A stretch of DNA of 64,000 bases from assembly GCA_003116995.1 (NCBI GenBank), contig BDSL01000007.1, positions 1,736,001 through 1,800,000 of the forward strand, read 5' to 3'. The notes beneath the pieces are model-generated. The model had not been told where the DNA came from and did no database searches. It was given only the letters and a program-made list of their open reading frames with translations. The position numbers were made by a program, and so were the translations under genes. Positions 35,101 to 48,141 of the stretch are shown piece after piece. The DNA comes from Yamagishiella unicocca (taxonomy: Eukaryota; Chlorophyta; Chlorophyceae; Chlamydomonadales; Volvocaceae). Positions within the stretch are counted from its first letter, which is position 1. Each line of letters starts with the position of its first letter.

Positions 35101-38100
35101 GCGAGAGGGGGCGGGGCGGCGGGGGCGGGAGGCGGGGGGGTTTGATAAGATAATCCGCGAATCCACGGCCGAGGCGGGAGAGAGGACACTTGTTGGGGGA
35201 GGCAGCCCCGCGGGGCGGTCTAACCCCTAAGAGCGACAGCACGGACTGCAGACCCAGTCGCCAGAGGTTCGTCCGTCCCCCCGTAACCCTTCCCCCTCCC
35301 TTCCCTTTCCCTCCCCCGCACGGCGACTCTTCCCTTCGTGAATACAATTTACCCCGCCGCCCCCCCTACGATTTACCCCGCCGCCCCCCCCTACAATTTA
35401 CCCCGCCGCCCCCCCCTCACCGTCATCAGCGCGCCGATGATGTCGGGCACTCCGCAGTAGGCGGAGGCGCAGTACCAGCTGGGGGGGGAGGTGACCCGCT
35501 CGTCGGGGGGGCACAGCTGGGGCAGCGACTCGGGGCACAGCACGAACACCAGCCGGACCTGCAGCGGGGGCGCGGGGGAAGGGAGTTACGGGGTGTTTCT
35601 GGGACGGTGGCGCTGCCGAGGGCAGTAGGTGAGTTGAGGGTTGGGGGGCCGGAGTTGCGTTGGGGGTGCGCCTTACAGCCGCGGACATGGAACCATCCGG
35701 AGGCGAGCTCTAAGGCCCTGGCAGGGCCCCCTTGCCTCCGAAACCATCCCTAAACCCCACCTGCGTGGCGGCCTTGTTGCCGCTGACGTCCTGCACGTCG
35801 TACGTGATGGCGTAGGGCCCGTTTGGCGGCGTGGGCAAGTTTGTGTCCACCAGCTCCGCGTACCGCCTCTGCACGTTGGCCTGCACCGAGGTGTCCAGGT
35901 TGTCCGAGGCGGAGTAGCCGGGGTCGGTGAAGGCCTGGCCCACGGTGAGGTAGGTGATGATGCCCTGCAGCCCGGGGGTGCCGTCGGAGCTGGCGGGGAT
36001 GTCGAAGAAGAGACCGTCACTGGGCAGCAGCTGGATGTTGGGGGACTGCGGGGGAGGGGCGGAGGGGGGAGGGGGGCCGGAGGGAGGGCGGGAGGTTGAG
36101 CGGTGACACGCGGGTTGGCATATGGGGAGGATAGAGGGAGGGAGGGAGGGAAGGGGCGAGATGAGAGGGGACGAGGGGGGAGGGGGGATCGGAAAGCCCA
36201 AGAGTCCACCCTGCCCCACCCCTGCCTCCACCCCCCTGCCCCACCCCTGCGGATCTTCCTCGAAACCCCCCTGCCCCACCCCCCTGCCCTGCCCTCCCGC
36301 GCCCACTCACCGTCTTGTCGTACACCGCCGCTCCGACCAGCGTCTTGACGGTTGAGCCGAGGGGCATCTGGGGCTGGCCGTCGGAGCCCACGTCGCCGGT
36401 GGTGAGGCCGCGAGCCAGGGCCACCAGCTCGGGGAAGGCCGTCACGTCGCCGCACTTGCCGCCCAGCACCGAGCAGGTGAGGGTGTCGGGGCACATGCGC
36501 TCGGTGTTGGAGGAGTTGGCGGCGCAGGGGTCAATGATGTTGACGCGGCGGCTCACGGTGACGGCCCTGGGGGCGGAGGGGGGGGCGGGAGGGAGGGGAG
36601 GGACGTTAAGGGTTTGACGAGGGAAGGGGAGGGACGTTTAGGTGACGGCCCTGGGGGCGGAAGGAGGGCGGGAGGGAGGGTGGCGAGGGAAGGGGAGGGA
36701 CCTTTTGCGGGTGCGATTGGGGAAAGTCGATAAACACATAAGGGGGGAGGGGGCGGTCTCACCTGTTCCAGACGTAGTCGTACACGTCGTACGTGACGAT
36801 GTAGGGGGTGGTGGTCACCTTGGACGTGTCGAGGGGGAAGCTGGTTTGGCAGCAGTACTGCGTCTCGGTGGGGGTATTCAGCTGCGGAGGGGGGGGGAGA
36901 GGCGGAGGGGAAGGGAAGGCGTTAGGCGAAGAGGAGCCGGGCAGCAGGCCAGGCAAAACGTGTGTGGATAGGCGCAGCGATTGGCAGGAAGAAGACAGGC
37001 GGTCGAGGGCCGCTGCCAGGTCCTGTCTTCAATCCTCCTAGTATCTACTCTCTCCCCGTCCTCGGCCCCTAGACTGCTGCTGCTGCTGCCGCTGCCGCTG
37101 CCGCTGCTGCTGCCGCTGCCGCCCTCTATGCTGCTGCTGCCGCTGCCGCTGCCGCCGCTGCCGCCGCACCTGTATGATGACCTGGTCGTCGTTGATGGTT
37201 CCGTCCGGGTCGTCGGTGGCTGCGGCCCCCGGCTCCACGTAGGGCCAGTACAGCGACACGTTCATGTCCTGGTCCCCGCGCAGGGTGAGCACGGGGAGGC
37301 GCGGGTCGGGGGAGCTCAGGCGCCGGCTGTACACCTGCAGGGGCGGCAGGGAGCGGGGAGGGACGGGACGGGTGAGGTGGGAGGCACACCCGGGCCAGGT
37401 ACAGCTGCGCCGCGCAGGGGAGGCCGGGCGTGGGAGGCGCAGCCCTCCCTGGCGTCGCCGCGGCCCTGGTGGCTGTGGCTGGGGCCCAGCTGGGATGACA
37501 GGGGGGCGGTGGTGGTGGTGGTGGTGGCGGTAACGGACGGACGCGTGCGGTGCGTGCGGGGAATTGCCCCGCTCTGACCACCCAGCTGTCGCTATCCTAG
37601 CCCCGGGACGGGGCGGGGGAGGCCAAGCCTCAGCGGTCAGCACTCACCGTGAAGGAAGTGGGCTTGGTGCTGAGCAGCGAGATGGAGTAGACGGGAAAGC
37701 GGGCGAACTTGAACAGGTCCACCAGCGTCTGGCTGCCCAGGCCGCGGCGCACGTCCGCCTCGGTAGACTGCTCCACATACACCTGGGGGAGGGGGGAGGA
37801 GGGGCAGGGGGGAGGGGGAACGGATTTGCGGGGGACTTGCGGGGGGAGAAGATAACGTGTTGGGCAGCTTAGAAGAGGATACGGGCAGCTTGGGGGGCAG
37901 AAGAGGATACGGGCAGCTTGGGGGGCGGGGAGACACGCGAAGGTGGCGAGCCCGAAGCGTATGCGATTACGGGCGTAGGTGGTGGCGTAGGTGCGCATAG
38001 GGGATGGGTACGAGGACCGAGGGGCGGATGCTAGACGGTAATGGTGGTGCGGTGCGGTGTGGGGGCCTGCCGGCTGGTGCTCACCTGGATGAAGAAGGTC

Positions 38101-41100
38101 ATACGGGGGTAGCTGGTGTCGTTGGCGGGGGGCGGGGGCGGAGGGGGCGGGGGCGGCTGGATGCGGGCGTTGGGGGTGCGCGGAGGTGAGGGCGGCGCGG
38201 GCGGCGGGAAGCCCCTGGCAGCCAGCGTGCGGTTGCGCTGCGTGTCGATCCAGTCGCCTATACGCCAGGTAAGCTTGTTGACGCGCACGCGGGCGGCGTA
38301 CTGGTCGAACGGCAGCGCCTGGCGGATGGCGTTCGCGAACTCGGCGCGGCGCGCATCGTCGTACAGCTGCGGCTGCATCCACGAGTCGGCCACCACCGTC
38401 AGGTTGGCCAGCACCACGTTGACCAAGAGGTACTCGCTCGGGTCGAAGCTGTTGCCGGGCTGGTTGGCGAGGTTGTCGCCCTGCAGGGGGGAGGGGAGGG
38501 GTAAGAGATGGAAGGGGCAGGGTAAGGGAGGGGTACAAGGGGAGGGGAGGGAGATGGTGGGGAGGGGGACCGGAGAATATCCAAGGATGGGATGGGTTGC
38601 GGGGGCCGCGCTGCTGGATGCCGTGGTAGGGAGTTAATCGAGCGAGTTATTGCGCGGGGGCTGCCAGCTTGGTTCTGATCTCCCACATGCACCATACCCG
38701 GCAGCGCGGCCACCGCACACGTACCTCTGCGTCTTGGCTGTCGTCGTTGCCGGTGATGTCGGAGAGGGTGATATTGACGAGGTTGCGGGGAGGGGGCGGA
38801 GGGGGGAAGCCGAGCAGGGCGTTGATCTCCAGGAGAGGCGGCGGCGGTGGCGGCGGAGGCGGAGGCGGGGACGGAGCAAGGGGAGGGGGAGGGGGCGGTG
38901 GGGGAGGCGGTGGAGGCGGGGGATAGGGGGCGGCGGGGGCGGCGGCGGCGGTGGCGGCGACTGCGGAATGGGCGGGTCGGGTGAGTACGGCGGGAACTCC
39001 GGCGGCGGGGGAGGAGGCGGTCGAGGAAGTGGAGGCGGCGGGCTGGGCAGCGGTGGCGGCGGCGGCGTATACGGGGCGTAGGGAGCCTGAGGAGCCAACG
39101 CAGTGGGCGGTGGGGGATCCACAGGGGGAGGCGGCGGCGGCGGCGGGGGTGGCGGTGGCAGTGGCGGCGGTGGTGAAGGCGGTGGCATGAGGGGTGGCGG
39201 CGGCGGCGGCGGCGGAGGCGGAGGAGGCGGGTTGTTCGGGCCCGGGAAGTAGGGTTCCGAGGGGGGTGGGAGCTCAGGGGCGAAAGGAGCACCGGGCGCC
39301 AAGGGCATCTCTGGTGGCGGCGGCGGCGGCGGCGGCGGTGGTGGGGGGGGAGGTAGCGGCGGCGGCGGCGGCGGTAGCTGAGGCGGCGGCGGCGGTGGGG
39401 GAGGCGGGGGTGGGGGTGGTAGATCAGACGGTGCGCCCAACGGTGGTTCCCCCGGCGGCTCTGCATCTGGCCCTGGCGCCAGCGGTTGTGTTGGCAGGTC
39501 AGGGGCAGTGGGAGGCGGTGGTGGTGGTGGCGGCGGTGGCGGCGGCGGCGGCGATGCGTAATTTGGCGGTGGTGGCGGCAGCCCTGGCGGCGGCGGCGGC
39601 GGTGGTGGCGGCGGTGGCGGTGGATTGTTGGGCCACGGAGGGAATGGTGACGACGGAGGGGGCTCGGCGGGCGTCAAAGGAACCTGAGGCGGAGCGAAGG
39701 ACACGACCGAGCATTAACACGTTGCGGGGGCAGGGGCGGGGCGGGAGAATGGGGTGAGAACTTGACGTAGCGATCTGAGCACGCCGGAGGTTGCAATGCG
39801 AGGCGGGTGACAAGGCAGGCAGGCTGGCATCTGGCAGGGCTCCTGATCAGCGCTCGGAGGTATTAGGTGCCGGGAGCAGATCGCTGCATCAAACGCACGG
39901 CAAGGGTGCGGAGGGTTGACCGCAACGGACAGCAACCGTATGCAAAGTGAGCGAGGCGGCAAGACACAACGAAGCCGTACAGCCTGTCCCCGCCCCTGTC
40001 CTTTTCTCAGGCGGCAACGCATAGCGCAAGGCAGGGCCCAAGCAGGAGGGGACCTACCCCGGGCAGGTCAGGGGCGCCGGGCGGCGGCGGCGGCGGGGGC
40101 GGCGGCGGCGGCGGAGGCGCGTTCGGCGATCCCGGCGGTGGCAAGGATGGCGAGGACGGCGGGGGTGGGGGGGGCGGCGGCGGCGGCGGCGGCGGCCCGT
40201 CTGGATCCCGCGGGTAGTTGGATTCATCCGGAGGCGGCGGCGTCATCGGTGCTGAAGGCTGATTCGGTGGGGGGGGACTGGGCGGGGGCGGGGGCGGCGG
40301 CGGCGGCGGGGGCGGAGGAGGTGGTGCATATACCGGTGGGCTTGGGGGGGGCGGTAAGCCCGGCGGCGGCGGCGGGGGCGGGGGGGGAGGTGGGGGGGGA
40401 GCGTTGGGGTTGTCAGGTGGCGGAGCATCGGGCTCCAGGGGTGGCGGAGCGGCGGGGAGAGTTGGGTACTCGGGCGTCTTCGGCGGTGGCGGCGGCGGTG
40501 GCGGCGGCGGCGGCGGCGGGCTGGGGGGTATCCTGTTGGGCGCCGGAAGGCCAGGCGGCGGCGGCGGCGGTGGTGGCGGCGGCGGCGGCGGGAGGTCGGG
40601 TGGCGTGCTTGGGTTGAAGGGCGGCAGTGGCGCCAGCGGGGCGCTGGGGGCACGCGGCATCAAGGGCATGTCGGGCATGCTCGGGGGTGGCGGCGGAGGG
40701 GGCGGAGGGGGAGGGGGAGGGGGAGGAAGGTGGGGTGGCGGCGGAAGGCCAGGCGGCGGCGGCGGGGGAGGCGGCGGCGGCGGGGGTGGGGCGTCTGGCT
40801 GGTCTGGCGGCGGGAGCGCTGGGGGCAGTAAGGGGGGAGCACCAGGCAGCTGCACCGGGGAGGAGGGGGTACGTGGAGGGGGCAGGGGCAGGGGGGGGGC
40901 AAGGGGAAAGGGGGCGGCGTTGGTTTGTCATCGGTGGCAGGGCACGTGGCGGGACGAGGGGTGACTTCCCGGGTAGAAGCAGCGCGAGAAGGTCCCCGGA
41001 GCCTCCCTACGTGAACCCACCCCCAGCCTGAACTGCCGCACTACTCGCCCCACCCGCCAAGATAAGGCATGCACAGACGAAGTCAGGGACGTCGTTTGGC

Positions 41101-42390
41101 GAGGAGGGAGGGTGCTGGGGCTTGCGCAGGGGCAGGAGCTTACCGTCGGAGGAGGGGGAGCCATGGGCGGCGGCGGGGGGGGAGGAGGCGGCGGCGGGGG
41201 GGGTGATACAGGCGGTGGCAATGGCGGCCGGTCCGGCGGCGGGGGCGGAGGCGGGGGCGGAGGCGGCGGAGGCGCATTCGGGAGGTCCGGCGGCGGTGCG
41301 TTGGGTATGATGGGAGGAGTCCGGTCCCTCGGCGCCGCTGGCATATCAGGGACAGCCGGCGGCGGTGGTGGCGGCGGCGGAGGCGGCGGCGGATCGGGGA
41401 CCGGCGGCGGCGGTGGCGGCTGGTGTGGCGGCGGTGGCGGCGGCGGGGGCGGCGGCGGTGGGGGCTGCGCAGGAGCAAGCGGTGCGCCCTCGCTGGGTGG
41501 CTCAGGGGCCGGCGGCGCCAGGGGTTGGCCGGGTACATCGGGGGTTGCTGGTGGCGGTGGTGGAGGCGGAGGGGGAGGCGGGGGAGGCGGGGGGTAACTG
41601 GGCGGTTGTGCGGGTGGCGGCGAGTGTGGTGGCGGCGGCGGTGGCGGTGGGGGTGGGGGTGAGGGAAGCTCGTCGGGTCCCGGCGGGTCCGACACGACGA
41701 TCATCGGAGACTCCGGCTGCCAAGACGGCAGCGTCGGCATGTCCGGTGTGGCTGGCGGCGGCGGCGGTGGCGGCGGTGGTGGCGGCGGCGGCAAGGGAGG
41801 CGGCGGCGGCGGCGGCGCGTGCGGCGGGGGTGGCGGCGGCGGAGGTGGCGGCGGAGGTGGCACCATGCCGGGTACGTCTGGTGGCGGCGGTGACGTGGGT
41901 ACGGTGGGCGGTGCACCGGGCAACTGCGAAGCCGGCAAGGAGGGTACGCCGGCAGGGGTCAGTCACACATGTTGCAACGGCAAGGGGCAGGTTGGGATGC
42001 GAGGCACCAAGGCAACTTGGTGATGGGCCATAAAATTGCGGAACGCAAACGGAGTACGTGCGCAGAACGGGCCGCACACAATGCCGTCAAGGAGAAGCAC
42101 GTGCTTACCGTCGGCGGCGGTGGGGACGGTGGCGGTGGCGGCGGTGGTGGCGGCGGTGGTGGCGGCGGCGGCAAGGGAGGCGGTGGTGGCGGTGCGTCAG
42201 GAGGGGGCGGTGGGGGGGGAGGCGGCGGCGGCGGCGGCACAGAGTCCGGCATGTCCGGCGGCGGCGCGAGCGGTGCGTCGGGCGGCGGCAGGGAGGGCTC
42301 AGCGGGAATGTCAGGCTGAGCTGGTGGCGGCGGCGGCGGCGGCGGCGGTGGTGGCTTATCGGGTGGCGGCGGCGGCGGCGGCGGCGCTTG

Positions 42391-42430
<40 letters not shown>

Positions 42431-43378
42431 TGATATGGCTCATGCGGCGGAGGTGCGTTGGGGACCGCAAACAACTCAACAGGCGTAGCGGGCAGGTCAG
42501 GCATGTCAGGTAGGGCAGGCGGCGGTGGCGGCGGCGGCGGCGGTGGGGGTGGCGGCGGCGGATAGACAGGCGAGGGCGGTAGCGGAGGCGCATTTGGCGG
42601 CGGCGGCGGCGGTGGGGGTGGCGGGGGTGAGGGGTTTTCGGGGGGTAGTGGTGAAGCACCCTGCGGGGGCATGGGAGCACCCGGAGCATCGGCCAAGGTG
42701 GGCAAGTCAGGTGTGCTTGGCGGCGGCGGCGGCGGCGGCGGGGGCGGTGGTGGCGGGAGCGGGGGCGGTGGAGGTGGGGGCGCAAGTGGCGGCGGCGGTG
42801 GCGGGGGGGGCGGGGGCGGGGGTGGGGCTGAGGGCTGGTCTGGCGGCGGTTGTGCCGGTGGGGGCATGTCCGGCACGGGTGGCGCTACTGGGACATCTGG
42901 AGTGCCCGGGGGCGGCGGAGGCGGGGGTGGGGGTGGTGGAGGAGGATGCAGGTCTGGTGGGGCTGGGGATGGGGGCATGCCGGGAGGAGGGGGCGGAGGA
43001 GGGGGCGGAGGGGGTGATGGCGCTTCAGTCGGGAGGCCTGGGGGCGGCGCATCGGGATCCGAAGGCGGTGGCAGGCCCGGCTGGTCCGGTAAGTCCGGTT
43101 GCCCAGGTGGCGGCGGCGGAGGTGGCGGCGGCGGAGGGCTGGGATCTGGTGGTGGTGGCGGCGGCGGCACGCCAGGCGGCGGCGGCGGCGGTGGTGGCGG
43201 CGGCGGCGGCGGGAGGTCGGGTGGCGTGTTTGGGTTGTAGGGCGGCAGCGGCGCCAGTGGGGCGCTGGGAGCCCTGGGAACCATGGGCATGTCGGGCGTG
43301 GCCGGAGGGGGCGGCGGAGGGGGCGGCGGCGGCGGGTCGTTGGGAGGCGCATTCGGCGGCGGTGGAGCCCCCGGTGGC

Positions 43379-43410
<32 letters not shown>

Positions 43411-44411
43411 AGCCATTGGTTGTTGGGGCGGCGGCGGCAATATCGGCAGGTCGGGAACGCCGCCCGCCATCTGCACAGCCGGACGGAGGGTCAGCATCAG
43501 CAGCAATGGGGGGGGGGGGTTTACGCCTGAGCGAAAAAATACAACAGCGCAGGCCTCGTGCCGGACGCTCAAGTCAGCCAATGCAAAGGAAGAGCCGCAC
43601 GACACATAGGACAGCAGGCAACGTACGGCAGCCATGAGTGTACTCCAAACCACAATGCCGTACACGTGCCGCGAACGAGGTCGCCGTACGAGCCCGCCGT
43701 GTGCGACGGTTCCAAACACCTACCTGGGGCGTCATGGGAGCTCCTGGCGGCGGTGGCGGCGGGGGAGGCGGCGGTGGCGGTAAAGGCGACGGTGGGGACA
43801 CGTTCGGCGGCGGTGGCAGATTAGGAGGCGGCGGTGGCGGGGGGGGCGGGGGCGGGGGTGGGGCTGAGGGCTGGTCTGGCGGCGGTTGTGCCGGTGGGGG
43901 CATGTCCGGCACGGGTGGCGCTACTGGGACATCTGGAGTGCCCGGCGGTGGCGGGGGAGGTGGGGGCGGGGGAGGGCTCGGCTCCACAACTGGAGGGGGT
44001 GAGGGAGGCGGAAGGCCAGGGGGCGGTGGCGGCGGCGGGGGCGGGGGTGGCGGGCTAGACACAGGAAGATTCGGGGGCGGCGCATCCGGGGCGAGCGGAG
44101 GTGTCTGGTCAAATGAGCTGGGCAAGTCCGGTTGTCCAGGTGGCGGCGGCGGAGGTGGCGGCGGCGGAGGGCTGGGATCTGGTGGTGGTGGCGGCGGCGG
44201 CACGCCAGGCGGCGGCGGCGGCGGTGGTGGCGGCGGCGGCGGCGGGAGGTCGGGTGGCGTGTTTGGGTTGTAGGGCGGCAGCGGCGCCAGTGGGGCGCTG
44301 GGAGCCCTGGGAACCATGGGCATGTCGGGCGTGGCCGGCGGGGGCGGCGGAGGGGGCGGCGGCGGCGGGTCGTTGGGAGGCGCTGTCGGCGGCGGTGGAG
44401 CCCCCGGTGGC

Positions 44412-44443
<32 letters not shown>

Positions 44444-47400
44444 AGCCATTGGTTGTTGGGGCGGCGGCGGCATTATCGGCAGGTCGGGGACGCCTCCGGG
44501 AGGCTGCAAAGCAGGGCAGGCGGGAGACGGGTGGCACATTGCAGGGGCGAGGTGGGGGGTAAGTGATGCCCGTCTGGGTGCACGTACTTCCGGGCTCTTC
44601 CGCGACAGGCCACACGGCATGCAGGAGCTCCAAACCCCGCACACCCTGGGCCCTCGCTGCCTGTTTGCAAGTCGCACGCCCTATCACACCACACCCGCAC
44701 TCGGCCAGCAGGCAAGGAGGGAACCCAGCCACCCGCTTAGGGGCACCCAGTGCTGATGGCGCCGCTGTGGCGACACACCCTCACTCTCGTACCCAGACAT
44801 ACACCCAGCCGCAGACGTGCGGCGTACGTACCAGGTTGGGCGGCGGGGGAGCGACCGGCGGCGGCGGCGGGGGAGGTGGCGGCGGCGGGGGAGGGACGGG
44901 CGGCGAGCCGCCTGGCGAAGGCAGTCCCGGTGGCGGCGGTGGGGGCGGTGGTGGGGGCGGGGGTGGGGCGATGGGGCCAGTAGGCGGCGGAGGCACTTCC
45001 ACGTCAGCAGGCGGCTGCTCGGAGGGCAGCGAAGGCATGTCTGGCGTTGCCGGCGGGGGTGGCGGCGGCGGCGGTGGCGGTGGCGGTGGTGGCAGGTGGG
45101 GTTGCGGGGGAGGCATGCCAGGCGGCGGGGGGGGTGGCGGCGGTGGCGGCGGCGGCGGCCGCATCGGAGCATCAGGTGGTGGCATATCCGGAGACATGTA
45201 GACATTAGGGCCGGGGGCGAGCGGCGTTACGGGAAGGTCAGGCGCCGAGGGAGGCGGTGGGGGCGGCGGCGGGGGCGGCGGCGGCGGCGGGGTCAACGTC
45301 TCCGGGGGCTGTGCAGGCGTCGTCGGTGGTGGGGGCGGTGGCGGCGGCGGCGGTGGTGGCGGTGCCGAGGGCGGATCTCGCTCGGTTGGCGACATCGGCT
45401 CGTTTGGAACGGTAGGCTCCTTCGCGGTGCTGGGCATATCTGGGGTGGCAGGCGGCGGCGGGGGCGGGGGAGGCGGCGGAGGGGCCATGGGTGGCGGTTC
45501 CGGCGGTGGGGGCGTGCCATCCGGCGGCGGCGGTGGGGGCGGCGGCGGCGGCGGCGGCGGCGCGCTGGGCTGGTCCGGCGGCGGCTGGGATGGTGATGGC
45601 AGGTCGGGGGCAAAGGACGGCAAAGAGGGTTGGTCCGGGGTACTCGGCGGCGGTGGGGGCGGGGGCGGGGGCGGCGGGGGCGGCTGCATAACCACCACCT
45701 CGGGCGGCGGGGCGCCAGGGGGGGGAGGCGGCGGCGGCGGCGGCGGTGGCGGCGGGGCGATGGGCTGGTCCGGTGGGGGAGCGTTCGGCGTGCCAGGCGG
45801 CGGGACGTCCGGTGCGGTTGGCAGGTCCGGCATTCCAGGGGGTGGCGGTGGGGGCGGGGGAGGCGGAGGGGGATCGGGCGCCGGCGGAGCAGGAGGAGGG
45901 ACGCCGGGAGGCGGCGGCGGTGGTGGCGGCGGCGGCGGCGGGGGCTGTGCCGGGACACTCCCATCAGGTGGGCCTGTCACGTCGTCCGAGGGGGCGCTGG
46001 GTTTCGCAGGGGCTGTCGGGACGTCGGGCGACCCAGGCGGCGGCGGCGGTGGAGGTGGCGGCGGCGGCGGTGGTTGCAGCACAGGGGCGGGTGCAACAAG
46101 CGGGCTGCTGGGTGGCGGCGGCGGCGGCGGTGGAGGCGGTGGAGGCGGGGTGTTCGGCGCATCAATTGGAGCATCAGGGCTGGAGGGCGAGGGCGACACC
46201 GGAGCATCGGGCATGCTCGGAATATCGGGAGCGCCTGGTGGTGGTGGCGGTGGCGGCGGCGGCGGCGGTGGACTATCCGCCGGCGCGACGGGCGGCGGCG
46301 GCACTCCGGGGGGCGGCGGTGGCGGCGGCGGTGGCGGCGGCGGCGGCGCGGACGGTGTGTCCGGGGGCGGCGGCGACGACGGCTCACCCGGAGGAGCCCC
46401 CGACAGCTGCGGCGGTGGAAGTACACGACAGGGCAGGGGAGGGCAGGCGGGGTTCGACGAGTTGATCGGCAAGAGCGCATCAGGACCCCTGAGATCTGAG
46501 ATCCTATCTAGGCACAAGGACGGGGGCTGCGTCGGGTAACCCGCACCGCAGCCAAACGTTATGGTGTCATGTACCAAGGCATGCTTGTACGACAGGCAGC
46601 AAAGGCATGCTTGTACGACAGGCAGCAAAGGCGTGATTGTACGACATGCAACAAAGGCGTGCAGCAGAATGGAAGCCCCTACCCCCCGGCGGCCAACTTA
46701 CCGGTGCGTACGGAGGGGCGCCCGGAGGCGGCGGCGGCGGTGGTGGCGGCGGTGGTGGCGGGGATACCAGGATTACTTCAGGCGGCGGCGCCTGAGGTGG
46801 CGGAGGAGGTGGCGGAGGTGGCGGAGGCGGGGGCGCCAATGGCAAGTCTGGCGGGGGGGCATCCGGGGCCGAAGGCGGCGGGGCCGTGGGCCCCTTCCAA
46901 TCGCCGTCCGGCGCCTGTGGTGGTGGCGGAGGTGGTGGCGGAGGCGGAGGCGGCGGAGGAGGGGTCTTGGGGGGTGAAGGCGCGCCCGGAGGTGGCGGTG
47001 GAGGCGGCGGCGGGGGTGGGGGCGGCTGCATCGGGGCGCCCGGCGGCGGATCAACGGAGGTTGCCGGACTGGGTGTGTTGGGCTCTGCTGGCATTGATGG
47101 TACGTCCGGGGCTCCGGGAGGAGGAGGCGGCGGCGGCGGTGGCGGCGGCAATGTTGGCGGAGCAATGCTCGGCGAGGAGGGCACATTAGGTGGTGGCGGG
47201 GGCGGCGGAGGGGGTGGAGGCGGGGGTGCTGTGTATGACGCAGGTTCGTCTGGCTGGGCGGGCGGCGGCTGCGATGGTGCTGTGGGAGTGGCCGGGACAT
47301 CAGGGGAGCCTGGAGGCGGCGGCGGTGGTGGCGGCGGTGGCGGCGGCGGCGCAGAAGAATCCAGGGGGGGAGTTGGTACGGCAGGAGGTGGTGGCGGAGG

Positions 47401-48103
47401 AGGAGGCGGTGGCGGTGGCGGCGCCGAAGGTGCATCCGGCGGCGGCGCGTTCGGCGGCGGCATGTCCGGGGCCAACGGATTAAGTAAGTCCGATGGCGGG
47501 GTCGCGGGCGGCGGGGGCGGAGGAGGGGGCGGGGGAGGCGGCGGGCTGGCCATATTAGAGGGCGGCGGGGGTGCGTCAGGCGGTGGAGGCGGCGGCGGGG
47601 GCGGCGGCGGGGGCGGTGCAATGGGGCCATCTGGGGGCGGCGCCGTAGGCAGGCTGCCGGCAGGGCTGCTGGGTGAAGCCGGCACAAGGGGCATGTCGGG
47701 TGTACCCGGGGGCGGAGGCGGTGGCGGAGGCGGAGGGGGAGGCGGACTGGCGTCAATCACCGGCGGAGACGGTACTCCGGGAGGGGGAGGGGGCGGCGGT
47801 GGCGGTGGGGGCGGAGGAAGGGAACCAGGCGGTGGTGGCGGGGATGGCGCACCAGGCGACGAGGGGATAGTAGGGGCGCTGGCAGTATCGGGCATGTCCG
47901 GAGTCGCCGGCGGCGGCGGCGGCGGCGGCGGTGGCGGCGGTGGGGGGCCCACGTCGTTTATAGGCGACGACGGCATTACAGGTGGCGGCGGCGGCGGTGG
48001 TGGAGGTGGCGGTGGGGGCGCAGTGGGCTGATCTGGCGGCGGAGTCGACGGAGGTGGCAAGGCCGGCGCGTCCGGTGCTGGTTGCACGTCGTCGGGAGCG
48101 GCG

Positions 48104-48141
<38 letters not shown>

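Larger units (their letters stand above)
29811..38480 (-). other. Exons 14-33: five Ig-like (DUF5011/HYR) modules
   Basis: Exons: 38085-38480, 37648-37782, 37170-37334, 36763-36881, 36311-36566, 35761-36045, 35421-35558, 35002-35094, 34661-34750, 34069-34263, 33562-33624, 33318-33398, 32976-33016, 32679-32763, 32221-32372, 31876-31962, 31295-31568, 30873-30979, 30398-30566, 29811-29969. Five units show the pattern 'PG/CG.xATDxEDGDxT ... Y.ITYxVxDxxGN': [51 protein letters not shown] and [12 protein letters not shown], each followed by [18 protein letters not shown] or [11 protein letters not shown]. Cys-rich linkers ([28 protein letters not shown]) sit between. These are extracellular beta-sandwiches next to the membrane. 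Confidence 0.8.
38725..46406 (-). other. Exons 8-13: proximal polyproline shaft
   Basis: Exons 44832-46406 (525 codons), 43724-44503 (260), 42109-43470 (454), 41144-41923 (260), 40058-40849 (264) and 38725-39683 (about 320). All are phase 0 on both sides. They begin alike (LSGAPP, LPGAPP twice, GGVPDLPI twice) and two end in PPPPT before GTAAGC, so they arose from each other. Content is P11-P13 runs with acidic/Ala/Ser linkers, more varied than in exon 7. Three exons have the length of one 264-residue module and one of two. Exon 13 ends in non-proline sequence ([25 protein letters not shown]) that joins the Ig-like region. Confidence 0.87.

Noticed and set aside
38960..38990. Short intron (GTACTC...CCGCAG) to explain the frame change in exon 13
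   Set aside because: It would be 28 bp, too short for splicing, and its length does not restore the downstream frame.
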